Shown piece after piece: positions 1-5,511 of a stretch of DNA of 11,541 bases; position 1 is the stretch's first letter; every line of letters starts with the position of its first letter. The DNA comes from an uncultured Butyricicoccus sp. (GTDB lineage Bacteria; Bacillota; Clostridia; Oscillospirales; Butyricicoccaceae), in contig CANPPM010000060.1 in NCBI GenBank assembly GCA_947575935.1, positions 1 to 11,541 on the forward strand. The letters are read 5' to 3'. The translations under genes were made by a program, and so were the position numbers. The notes beneath the pieces are model-generated. The model worked only from the letters and a program-made list of their open reading frames with translations. It had not been told where the DNA came from and made no database searches.

Positions 1-148
1 TCAGGCTGATGCCCTCCTCCAGCGCCTTCTGCGCAACAGCGGCGGTACGGTTCCAGCCGTAAACCGCGCAGTCAGTCCGCTCATGGACTGCCATTGCAAT
101 CGAGCCGCCCATCAGCCCTAGGCCGACGACAGTTACAGTTTTTTCCAT
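1..148 (-). CDS. tyrA: Prephenate dehydrogenase, N-terminal part (cut by window edge)
   Basis: Only the first 49 residues are in the window; the gene continues past the left edge. The protein opens with a Rossmann dinucleotide-binding fold: strand KTVTVVG, then the glycine-rich loop GLGLMGGS at residues 9-16. The second strand ends in YGWNRT around residues 30-35. This pattern is typical of prephenate dehydrogenases, which oxidatively decarboxylate prephenate to 4-hydroxyphenylpyruvate for tyrosine synthesis in the cytoplasm. Asn-Arg after the second strand, rather than an acidic residue, hints at NADP use, but this is inference. The start ATG lies 7 nt after the stop of the VanZ-like gene, and its ribosome binding site (AAGGAG, 161-166) lies inside that gene's end, so the two are cotranscribed. 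Other short-chain beta-hydroxyacid-type dehydrogenases share this fold, and the catalytic domain is not visible. Confidence 0.8.
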   Translation of the reverse strand, partial: MEKTVTVVGLGLMGGSIAMAVHERTDCAVYGWNRTAAVAQKALEEGISL

Positions 149-155
149 ACAGCTA

Positions 156-797
156 TCACTCTCCTTTTGCAGCAGTGATCCGCCGAATCCAAGTGCGGAA
201 CGGCGGCAGCAGGCAGACTATCCAAATAATAAACGCACCCGCTGTATTCAGGATCAAGTCGTCAATATCACAGCTTCCGGTGCGGGTCAGATACTGGAAA
301 ATCTCAACCAGCGCGACCATAACGGTGACCGTAGGTACAAAAACAAAAAAATGGCGCTGTTTCGGATAAAGCGCAGGCAAAAAAAATCCCATCGGTGCAA
401 ATGCAGCCAGATTCCCGGCCAAATTCACAAGGACCCATTTCAGCGAAATATTCCCAAGCTTATAGGCCCGCAAATAATTACGGATGGTCAGAAAAGGGAC
501 GCGGTTCAGTCCGCCCGTTCCGGCGGTCCGCCCAAAGGCCGCATCAAAAAATAGTAAATTCAGCAGCATCCAGATATAATATGCGAACAGTGCGAGGTAG
601 TACCCACGCCGGCGCGCCGCCCCCCCTCCGCCGGGACGGGAGAAACACACCAGCGACCAAAGACCGGTAAACGCACACGCAAACACAATCTTTGCTCCAA
701 TCCCAACCACCATGCCGGGCTTCAGCTCTACATAAACATTCAGCAGCAGCAGCGCAACCATTGCGCCAAAGCACAGCAGCCGGACAAGCATCCTCAC
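156..797 (-). CDS. VanZ-like family membrane protein
   Basis: A 213-residue integral membrane protein with hydrophobic segments near residues 6-22, 29-52, 66-84, 120-142, 150-168 and 183-198. The VanZ signature is clear: NLAGN at 125-129, FAPMGFFLP at 133-141, then VEIFQYLTRTG with E165 and Q168, followed by CDIDD (177-180) and N184 in LNTAG. VanZ itself confers low-level teicoplanin resistance. Most chromosomal family members have no proven role, and a cell-envelope function is only inferred. I chose the GTG at 797 because a full AAAGGAGG site sits 7 nt upstream; the ATG at 791 would have a 13-nt spacing. An upstream ATG at 899 would make a non-family extension that crosses the leader hairpins. 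The gene is followed 7 nt later by tyrA, an unexpected partner. Confidence 0.85.
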   Translation of the reverse strand: MRMLVRLLCFGAMVALLLLNVYVELKPGMVVGIGAKIVFACAFTGLWSLVCFSRPGGGGAARRRGYYLALFAYYIWMLLNLLFFDAAFGRTAGTGGLNRVPFLTIRNYLRAYKLGNISLKWVLVNLAGNLAAFAPMGFFLPALYPKQRHFFVFVPTVTVMVALVEIFQYLTRTGSCDIDDLILNTAGAFIIWIVCLLPPFRTWIRRITAAKGE

Positions 798-804
798 CGC
801 GCAA

Positions 805-812
805 CCTCCTTT
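805..812 (-). promoter_or_regulatory. Ribosome binding site that fixes the VanZ-like start
   Basis: Reading leftward the sequence is AAAGGAGG, then 7 nt, then GTG AGG ATG. The optimal spacing to the GTG at 797 supports a GTG start over the ATG two codons later. Confidence 0.75.
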
Positions 813-880
813 GCAGATTCTTTGATCCGGGCAGCACCTTTGGACAGTGCGCCAACACACAGATAAAGGCTGCGGCCACG

Positions 881-925
881 CCCCCAAATTGCTTAGCAAT
901 TCGGGGGGCCCAGAGCCTGGCCCCC
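881..925 (-). promoter_or_regulatory. Two overlapping, mutually exclusive hairpins in the vanZ leader
   Basis: In the leftward transcript, CCCCCGAAUUGC (903-907 outward) pairs with GCAAUUUGGGGG around a UAA loop at 893-895. This gives 12 pairs, one of them G-U, spanning 881-907. The preceding GGGGGCCAG (917-925) can instead pair with CUGGGCCCCC (904-913), leaving one bulged base and a 3-nt loop. Both use the C-run at 904-907, so they cannot form together. That arrangement resembles an attenuator or RNA switch. No U-run follows the second hairpin, so it is not a standard intrinsic terminator. An alternative is a dispersed REP-like palindrome. Confidence 0.4.
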
Positions 926-1057
926 TCGCGGCCTCACTGTCGCCTCACCCGCTTTCCTCACAGATTGGCTCTCTGTCCGCGGCCATGCATTCCCGCAGCG
1001 ACGAACGACCCGCCGGTTGGCAAAGCACTGCGATATCCCTATCAAATCGGCAGTATC

Positions 1058-2530
1058 CTATCTGTCTGCGGACATTATACCATATAACCCCATCCCTGTA
1101 CAGAGGGAATTTCCAAACATACGGTTCCACGCCCCTCCCGCAGGCATGAAAGGCGGGAGGCGTATCTCTGCACGCCCTCCAAGCCCCGCCTTAAAGCGCC
1201 CGCTGCAGAATGTCCGCCGCATGCCTTCGGTAATACAGAACCCCTGCCGCATCCGCAAGCACCCAGCCGACCGGGACAGCCAAATACCGGTCACCCCGAC
1301 TGCCGGGATCGCCGACAACGCATATGCCAGCACGACCCGCGTCCCCAACGAGGCCACCGTCAGCATCACCGACATCCCCGGCCGTCCGACTGCACGATAC
1401 AGCCCATACAACAGGAACAGAATCCCAATTGCCCAGTAAAATGCGCCTTCAATCCGCAGATACCGTACGCCGATTGCCAGAATCTCTGTTTCTGACGCCT
1501 GCACAAACAGCCGCAGCAACGGCCGCGCAAAGAGCCATACCGCCGCGCTAACTGCCGCACTAAACGCCATTGCGCAGATCGCCGCGCTTCGCATGCCACA
1601 TGCAATCCGGTCGTACTTCCGCGCGCCAAAGTTCTGCGCAATAAAGGTCGAAAAGGCATTGCCAAAGTCCTGCACCGGCATATAGGCGAAGGCGTCGATC
1701 TTCACGGCGGCGGCAAAGGCAGCCATGACTGCGGGGCCAAAGCTGTTCACCAGTCCCTGTATCATCAGGATGCCAAGATTCATCACCGACTGCTGCAGGC
1801 AGGTCAGCGAAGACAGCCGCAGGATCTCCCGCGCATTCGCACTGTGCCATCGAAATTCCTCACGGGATGGACACACGTTTCGGAACCGAAGCAAGGTATA
1901 GGCCAGAATCCCGATCCCGGAAAGCCACTGCGACAACACGGTCGCTGCAGCCGCCCCGCGCACACCCCAATGCAATTCCAACACGAAGAACAAATCCAGC
2001 CCAATATTTCCCACCGCTGAAACCGCCAAAAACAGCAACGGGACCGCTGAATTGCCCACAGCCCGCAGCAGTGACGCACAGAAGTTATAGAGAAAGGTCG
2101 CCCCAATCCCCCAAAACACAGTCCAAAGGTATACCCGCATCAAATCATAGACTGCAGAAGGCGCCTGCAGAAACTTCAAAATCCCATCAAGCGCAGCAAA
2201 TACCGCAAGATTCAGTACCACAGCTGCAGCGCCGATCATCATAAACGACACCGCCGTACAGGAGCGCAGCCTCGCCGTATCCCCCTGCCCCCAACAGATG
2301 GAAAACAGAACCCCGCTCCCCATACACAGCCCAAGCAGGATCGAGGTCAAAAAAGTCATCAGCGTATAGGCCGAGCCCACTGCGGCCAGCGCATCCGCCC
2401 CCAAAAACTGCCCGACAATCAGCGTATCTGCAACGTTATACGCCTGCTGCAGCAGATTTCCTGCAATCATTGGCAACGCAAACAGCAGCATTGTCCCAGT
2501 GATGCCGCCCCGTGTCAAATCCTGATTCAT
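1058..2530 (-). CDS. MATE family (YoeA-like) exporter with C-terminal frame break
   Basis: A multidrug and toxin extrusion transporter: an inner-membrane, 12-helix, cation-coupled exporter of unknown substrate. The N-terminal repeat begins FALPMIAGNLLQQAYNVADTL (residues 17-37) with the conserved Asp at D35, followed by GQFLGADALAAVG. The open frame from the ATG at 2530 gives 490 residues. Past W417 it loses family character and becomes an Arg/Gly-rich tail of about 73 residues. The expected ending (AVPVGWVLADAAG..., about 29 residues, stop at 1191) lies in another frame. Restoring one 4-nt GGCT repeat unit would give a normal 447-residue protein. The start is supported by GGGGAGGG upstream; the in-frame ATG at 2638 lies inside treR. 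The gene starts 13 nt after treR ends, so the two are cotranscribed. It may be inactive, functional with a swapped tail, or intact with a sequencing error. Confidence 0.85.
   Translation of the reverse strand: MNQDLTRGGITGTMLLFALPMIAGNLLQQAYNVADTLIVGQFLGADALAAVGSAYTLMTFLTSILLGLCMGSGVLFSICWGQGDTARLRSCTAVSFMMIGAAAVVLNLAVFAALDGILKFLQAPSAVYDLMRVYLWTVFWGIGATFLYNFCASLLRAVGNSAVPLLFLAVSAVGNIGLDLFFVLELHWGVRGAAAATVLSQWLSGIGILAYTLLRFRNVCPSREEFRWHSANAREILRLSSLTCLQQSVMNLGILMIQGLVNSFGPAVMAAFAAAVKIDAFAYMPVQDFGNAFSTFIAQNFGARKYDRIACGMRSAAICAMAFSAAVSAAVWLFARPLLRLFVQASETEILAIGVRYLRIEGAFYWAIGILFLLYGLYRAVGRPGMSVMLTVASLGTRVVLAYALSAIPAVGVTGIWLSRSAGCLRMRQGFCITEGMRRTFCSGRFKAGLGGRAEIRLPPFMPAGGAWNRMFGNSLCTGMGLYGIMSADR
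1074..1102 (-). promoter_or_regulatory. Predicted sigma-A promoter of the vanZ-tyrA operon
   Basis: Leftward: -35 TGTACA (1097-1102, 4/6 match), 17-nt spacer, -10 TATAAT (1074-1079, perfect) with a TGG extension directly before it (extended -10). It lies beyond the family-like stop of the MATE gene at 1191 but inside that gene's out-of-frame tail, which argues that the tail is not a real part of the exporter. Confidence 0.65.
1129..1163 (-). terminator. Possible terminator-like hairpin after treR-MATE
   Basis: Leftward ACGCCTCCCGC (1153-1163) pairs with GCGGGAGGGGCGT (1129-1141), with two unpaired C's and an 11-nt loop. It sits about 30 nt past the family-like MATE stop at 1191, the right place for a terminator. 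No U-run follows, so intrinsic termination is uncertain. Confidence 0.3.
1191..1280 (-). pseudogene. Out-of-frame C-terminal end of the MATE exporter
   Basis: Reading the opposite-phase frame from 1280 leftward gives 29 residues, beginning AVPVGWVLADAAG and ending in ILQRAL, then TAA at 1191-1193. This matches how YoeA-type MATE proteins usually end: an A(V/I)P(V/I)GW motif in the last helix, then a YY-RR segment. The main frame reads GIWLSRS at the same place. The junction is near 1276-1284. Confidence 0.75.
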
Positions 2531-2543
2531 CGCTTCCCTCCCC

Positions 2544-3275
2544 TCAGACCGGCAGCCGGCTCCGCTGCGCCACATCATGAAATTCAAAATGCCTGGGGCT
2601 GTGCCGCGACTGTGTATATTCAAACAGAATACCGTCACTGTTATAGGTCGAGCTGCTCACCACCGCGACACAGTTGCAGCCATCCATCTGCAGATACGCC
2701 GTATCCTCCGGCGTAACCGGTTCAACTGTAATCACCCGCCTGGTCGTCTTGATCTGCAGCCCCAGCTGATCCTCCAGATAGGCATAAATAGACTGCCCTG
2801 CGAGCTCCCGGGTCAGCCCGACCGCCACCGGCTTCAAGAAGTAATTGTGATCCAGAATCAGCGGCACATCGTTCAAACGTCGCAGCCGCTCAATATAATA
2901 CAGCTCCGCCCCCTCCGGCATTCCCGTCAGTGGGCTGAGCGCCGAAGCCGCTACCCTCTTTGTAAAAAAAACCATTTCGGTACTCTGCGGGTTGGCTTTT
3001 TTCGGCAAAGACTGGGAACACGACTCTACCCCGCCCAGCAAAAACTGAGAGCTCCGCTGCGGCTGCCAAATCACCCGAACCCCGCGCCCCTGCATGGACT
3101 GTACATATCCCTCCGCCGACAATGCCTGCACCGCCCGGCGCAGGGTATTGCGCGAACACGAAAACTGCTGTATCAGCGTATTCTCCGACGGTATCATCTG
3201 CTGAAATGCATATTCCCCGCTTTCAATCCGCTGCCGCAGCGCCAGATAAATTTCGTTATATTTGTTTTTTGGCAT
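2544..3275 (-). CDS. treR: GntR/HutC-family transcriptional repressor, probable trehalose operon regulator
   Basis: A 243-residue DNA-binding protein. Residues 5-70 form the GntR winged helix-turn-helix: YNEIYLALRQRIESGEY, then MIPSENTLIQQF with the conserved PSE, then the recognition helix SRNTLRRAVQALSAEGYVQ. The wing is QGRGVRV. Residues 85-238 match the UTRA ligand-binding domain of the HutC subfamily (LYYIERLR, DHNYFLKP, FEYTQSRHSPRHFEF). TreR-type repressors bind trehalose-6-phosphate and release their operators. That role is inferred from the divergent treP-treA operon and its palindromic operators. The ATG at 3275 has AAGGGGG upstream. Longer in-frame starts up to 3515 would add about 80 non-family residues and run through the operator region. 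A MATE gene follows 13 nt after the stop. Another HutC-type sugar regulator is possible but less likely given the neighbours. Confidence 0.85.
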   Translation of the reverse strand: MPKNKYNEIYLALRQRIESGEYAFQQMIPSENTLIQQFSCSRNTLRRAVQALSAEGYVQSMQGRGVRVIWQPQRSSQFLLGGVESCSQSLPKKANPQSTEMVFFTKRVAASALSPLTGMPEGAELYYIERLRRLNDVPLILDHNYFLKPVAVGLTRELAGQSIYAYLEDQLGLQIKTTRRVITVEPVTPEDTAYLQMDGCNCVAVVSSSTYNSDGILFEYTQSRHSPRHFEFHDVAQRSRLPV

Positions 3276-3439
3276 AGACGCCCCCTTTTCTTCCCACTTG
3301 ACGCTGTTTAAAACATGGAGACAGGAACAATGGCAGAGATGTTTTGCGCCAGACAAAGCCAAAACCCTTGGCAGCATATAGCGGCAACAGGACCGCCGTT
3401 TAAACCCATTTTCAAACAGACCCTTCTCTAAACAGCAAT

Positions 3440-3468
3440 AGCATACCGCCAATTCCACCAAAATGCAA
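3440..3468 (-). promoter_or_regulatory. Predicted promoter of treR-MATE
   Basis: Leftward: -35 TTGCAT (3463-3468), 17-nt spacer, -10 TATGCT (3440-3445). It leaves a 5' leader of roughly 160 nt before the treR ATG, in which no clear structure was seen. An alternative -10, TATAAA (3477-3482), lacks a usable -35. Confidence 0.45.
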
Positions 3469-3501
3469 GCCTTTATTTTATAGGAATTCCCAAACTTCAA
3501 A

Positions 3502-3517
3502 ATTTGTTTGAACAAGT
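3502..3517. promoter_or_regulatory. Imperfect upstream TreR operator copy
   Basis: ATTTGTTTGAACAAGT matches the perfect copies (ACTTGTTTAAACAAGT) at 14 of 16 positions. Its centre lies 20 bp, about two helical turns, from the operator that overlaps the -35 box. The two sites should therefore face the same side of the helix. Confidence 0.6.
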
Positions 3518-3518
3518 C

Positions 3519-3547
3519 TTGACTTGTTTAAACAAGTGTGGTATAAC
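3519..3547 (+). promoter_or_regulatory. Predicted sigma-A promoter of the treP-treA operon
   Basis: -35 TTGACT (3519-3524, 5/6), 17-nt spacer, -10 TATAAC (3542-3547, 5/6), preceded by TGG as an extended -10. Transcription should start near 3554, just ahead of the downstream operator. No convincing catabolite-response (cre) element was found nearby by eye. Confidence 0.75.
3522..3537. promoter_or_regulatory. TreR operator overlapping the treP -35 box and spacer
   Basis: A perfect 16-bp palindrome, ACTTGTTTAAACAAGT. It overlaps the end of the -35 hexamer (3519-3524) and most of the spacer, so a bound repressor would exclude RNA polymerase. The recurring palindrome in front of a sugar PTS operon, divergent from a GntR gene, is the basis for assigning it to TreR. 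Confidence 0.8.
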
Positions 3548-3559
3548 AGAATCATCACA

Positions 3560-3577
3560 AACTTGTTTAAACAAGTT
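3560..3577. promoter_or_regulatory. TreR operator downstream of the treP transcription start
   Basis: A perfect 18-bp palindrome, AACTTGTTTAAACAAGTT, at about +6 to +23 of the predicted transcript. Its centre is 39 bp from the promoter operator. This position suits a roadblock or a second cooperative repressor site. It ends just before the treP ribosome binding site (GGAGG, 3586-3590). Confidence 0.8.
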
Positions 3578-3597
3578 AAGAAAGCGGAGGTAGCACC

Positions 3598-5508
3598 ATG
3601 GGTAACTATCAACAGGACGCCGCGCAGCTGCTCAGGCTCGTTGGCGGCAAAGAAAACATTGCAGCCGTCTCTCACTGCATCACACGCATGCGATTCGTAT
3701 TGACCGACCCGTCAAAAGCCAACATTCCCGGTATTGAAAAAATGAAAGCCGTCAAGGGGACCTTTACCCAGGCGGGACAGTTCCAAGTCATCATCGGCAA
3801 CACGGTTTCCGACTTTTATAACGACTTTGTCGCGGCCGCCGGTATTACAGGCGTGTCCAAAGACGCCGTCAAAAATGCCGCGAAGCGGAACCAGAACACG
3901 CTACAGCGCATCATGAGCGCGCTGGCCGAAATCTTTGCGCCGATTATCCCGGCACTGATCACAGGCGGCCTGATCCTGGGTTTCCGCAATTGCATTGACA
4001 GCCTATACATATTTGAACACGGTACCAAGACCCTCTGCGACCTCAGCCAGTTCTGGGCAGGGCTCGACAGCTTCCTCTGGCTGACCGGCGAGGCCGTCTT
4101 TCATATGCTGCCGGTTGGTATCTGTTGGTCGGTCACCAAGAAAATGGGTTCCACGCAGATGCTGGGCATTGTGCTCGGCCTGACGCTGGTTTCAGGGCAG
4201 CTGCTGAACGCATATAGCGTCGCCGGTACGGCAGAAATCCCATTCTGGGACTTTGGTTTTTTCCGTGTCAATATGATTGGCTATCAGGCGCAGGTAATCC
4301 CGGCCATTCTCGCCGCATTTACACTGGTCTATCTCGAACGCTTCTTCCGCAAAATCTGCCCTGCGGTCATTTCCATGATTGTCGTCCCGTTTTGCAGCCT
4401 GCTTCTGTCTGTTACCGCAGCACACTTTATCCTCGGGCCCATCGGCTGGAAGATCGGCTCCGCCATTTCTGCGGTTGTTTATGCTGGTATTTCCGGCTCG
4501 TTTCAAGTCATTTTTGCTGCAGTCTTTGGTTTTGTATACGCCCCGCTGGTCATCACCGGCCTGCATCATATGTCCAATGCCATTGACATGCAGCTGATTG
4601 CCGATTTCCAAGGCACTATGCTTTGGCCGATGATCGCACTGTCAAATATTGCGCAGGGTTCCGCAGTCCTTGGCATGGTCTTCCTCCAGCGGAAAGACGC
4701 AGATGCGCAAGAGGTCAACGTCCCGTCCTGCATCTCCTGTTATCTGGGCGTTACCGAACCCGCCATGTTTGGCGTCAACCTGAAATACAGTTTCCCCTTT
4801 CTCTGCGGCATGATCGGCTCGGCGTGCGCGGCAGTTGTCTGCGTGGCAACCAACACCACCGCAAACGCTATTGGCATCGGCGGCCTGCCAGGCATCCTGT
4901 CCATCAAACCGGAATATATGGGTAGCTTTGCAGTCTGCATCCTGATCGCAGTGCTCGTACCATTCTTTCTGACCTGTATGGCCGGTAAACGGAGACTAGC
5001 AGACACAGCAGAGCGTGCAGCCATTCATCCGCCCACAGCACCGGCAGAGCCGTATACACTCTGCGCATTCCTGACCGGCAGAGCGCTCCCCCTCGCCGAA
5101 GTCCCCGACCAGGTCTTTTCTCAGCACGTACTGGGTGAGGGCGTCGCAATTGAACCGGCCGACAGCACGCTTGTCGCGCCCGCAGACGGAGAAATTTCCA
5201 TCGTCATGAGCGGCAGCAACCACGCCTGCGGCATGAAACTGGCAAACGGAATGGAAATCCTGCTGCATATCGGCCTGGATACGGTGGATATGGACGGTGA
5301 TGGCTTCACCGCACATGTCCGGGAGGGCGACCAGGTCCGGACCGGCGACCGCCTGATCTCCTTCGACCCTGCAAAAATCAAGGCGGCAGGCCACCCCGCA
5401 GTCACAATGCTGGTCATTACCGAACCGGCAGAAGGCTGCACCCCGGTATTCCACACCGGTAAAACCGTTTTGGCGGGCCGCGATACGATCATAACCTTGG
5501 AGGGATAA
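3598..5508 (+). CDS. treP: PTS trehalose transporter, fused EIIBCA
   Basis: A 636-residue sugar permease that imports trehalose and phosphorylates it to trehalose-6-phosphate. Domains in order: EIIB (about 1-85), with phospho-acceptor Cys27 in HCITRMRF; the membrane EIIC domain (about 105-465), containing GLHHMSNAID (321-330) and the loop GVTEPAMFGVNLK (384-396), typical of the glucose/sucrose/trehalose superfamily; then a linker and a glucose-type EIIA domain (about 495-636), with H542 and the phosphorylated His557 in LLHIGLDTV. All phospho-transfer residues are present. Many treP/treB proteins lack the EIIA domain and borrow one from another PTS; this one is self-contained. A GGAGG site lies 7 nt before the ATG. 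treA starts 3 nt after the stop. Sucrose or another alpha-glucoside is the main alternative substrate, but the neighbouring phosphotrehalase makes trehalose most likely. Confidence 0.9.
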   Translation: MGNYQQDAAQLLRLVGGKENIAAVSHCITRMRFVLTDPSKANIPGIEKMKAVKGTFTQAGQFQVIIGNTVSDFYNDFVAAAGITGVSKDAVKNAAKRNQNTLQRIMSALAEIFAPIIPALITGGLILGFRNCIDSLYIFEHGTKTLCDLSQFWAGLDSFLWLTGEAVFHMLPVGICWSVTKKMGSTQMLGIVLGLTLVSGQLLNAYSVAGTAEIPFWDFGFFRVNMIGYQAQVIPAILAAFTLVYLERFFRKICPAVISMIVVPFCSLLLSVTAAHFILGPIGWKIGSAISAVVYAGISGSFQVIFAAVFGFVYAPLVITGLHHMSNAIDMQLIADFQGTMLWPMIALSNIAQGSAVLGMVFLQRKDADAQEVNVPSCISCYLGVTEPAMFGVNLKYSFPFLCGMIGSACAAVVCVATNTTANAIGIGGLPGILSIKPEYMGSFAVCILIAVLVPFFLTCMAGKRRLADTAERAAIHPPTAPAEPYTLCAFLTGRALPLAEVPDQVFSQHVLGEGVAIEPADSTLVAPADGEISIVMSGSNHACGMKLANGMEILLHIGLDTVDMDGDGFTAHVREGDQVRTGDRLISFDPAKIKAAGHPAVTMLVITEPAEGCTPVFHTGKTVLAGRDTIITLEG

Positions 5509-5511
5509 CGA

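Larger units (their letters stand above)
798..1190 (-). other. Intergenic region and long structured leader of the vanZ-tyrA operon
   Basis: This 393-nt stretch has no convincing gene. It holds the promoter at 1074-1102, a GC-rich hairpin at 1129-1163 and a leader of about 270 nt running to the GTG at 797. Near the start of the leader, ACTGCCGAT can pair with ATCGCAGT (one bulge). GTCCGC just after the -10 box can pair at distance with GCGGAC. Further on lie two mutually exclusive hairpins (881-907 and 904-925). I could not match it to a known riboswitch class: no T-box sequence and no recognisable TPP, FMN, SAM, cobalamin, lysine or glycine riboswitch core. Confidence 0.5.
3276..3601. other. 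Divergent intergenic region between treR and treP
   Basis: About 320 nt without a gene. From left to right it holds the treR leader, a short inverted repeat TGTTTAAAACA at 3305-3315, a GTTTAAAC palindrome at 3398-3405, the treR promoter, three operator copies and the treP promoter. It is more AT-rich near the operators than the flanking genes. The two short GTTTAAA palindromes resemble the operator core but lack its CTTG/CAAG arms, so they are not called as operators. Confidence 0.6.

Noticed and set aside
798..1067. Tyrosine T-box or known riboswitch in the vanZ-tyrA leader
   Set aside because: The conserved T-box sequence (GGGTGG-ACCGCG type) and a terminator U-run are absent, and no known aptamer core was recognised by eye.
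945..1130. Small leftward open frame (61 codons) between MATE and vanZ
   Set aside because: The GTG start has only 3 nt spacing from GGAGG, the frame overlaps the predicted promoter and hairpin, and the translation has no recognisable features.
2577..3311. A 244-codon rightward open frame antisense to treR
   Set aside because: It lies opposite a gene with clear GntR and UTRA motifs. The translation is rich in Arg/Pro/His/Gln, as expected for a shadow frame, and it lacks a good ribosome binding site.
3305..3405. Additional TreR operators (TGTTTAAAACA and GTTTAAAC)
   Set aside because: They share only the AT core and lack the CTTG/CAAG arms of the three clear copies.
3276..3515. N-terminal extension of treR to an upstream ATG
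   Set aside because: It would add about 80 non-family residues, run through the operator and predicted promoter, and ignore the well-placed site before the ATG at 3275.
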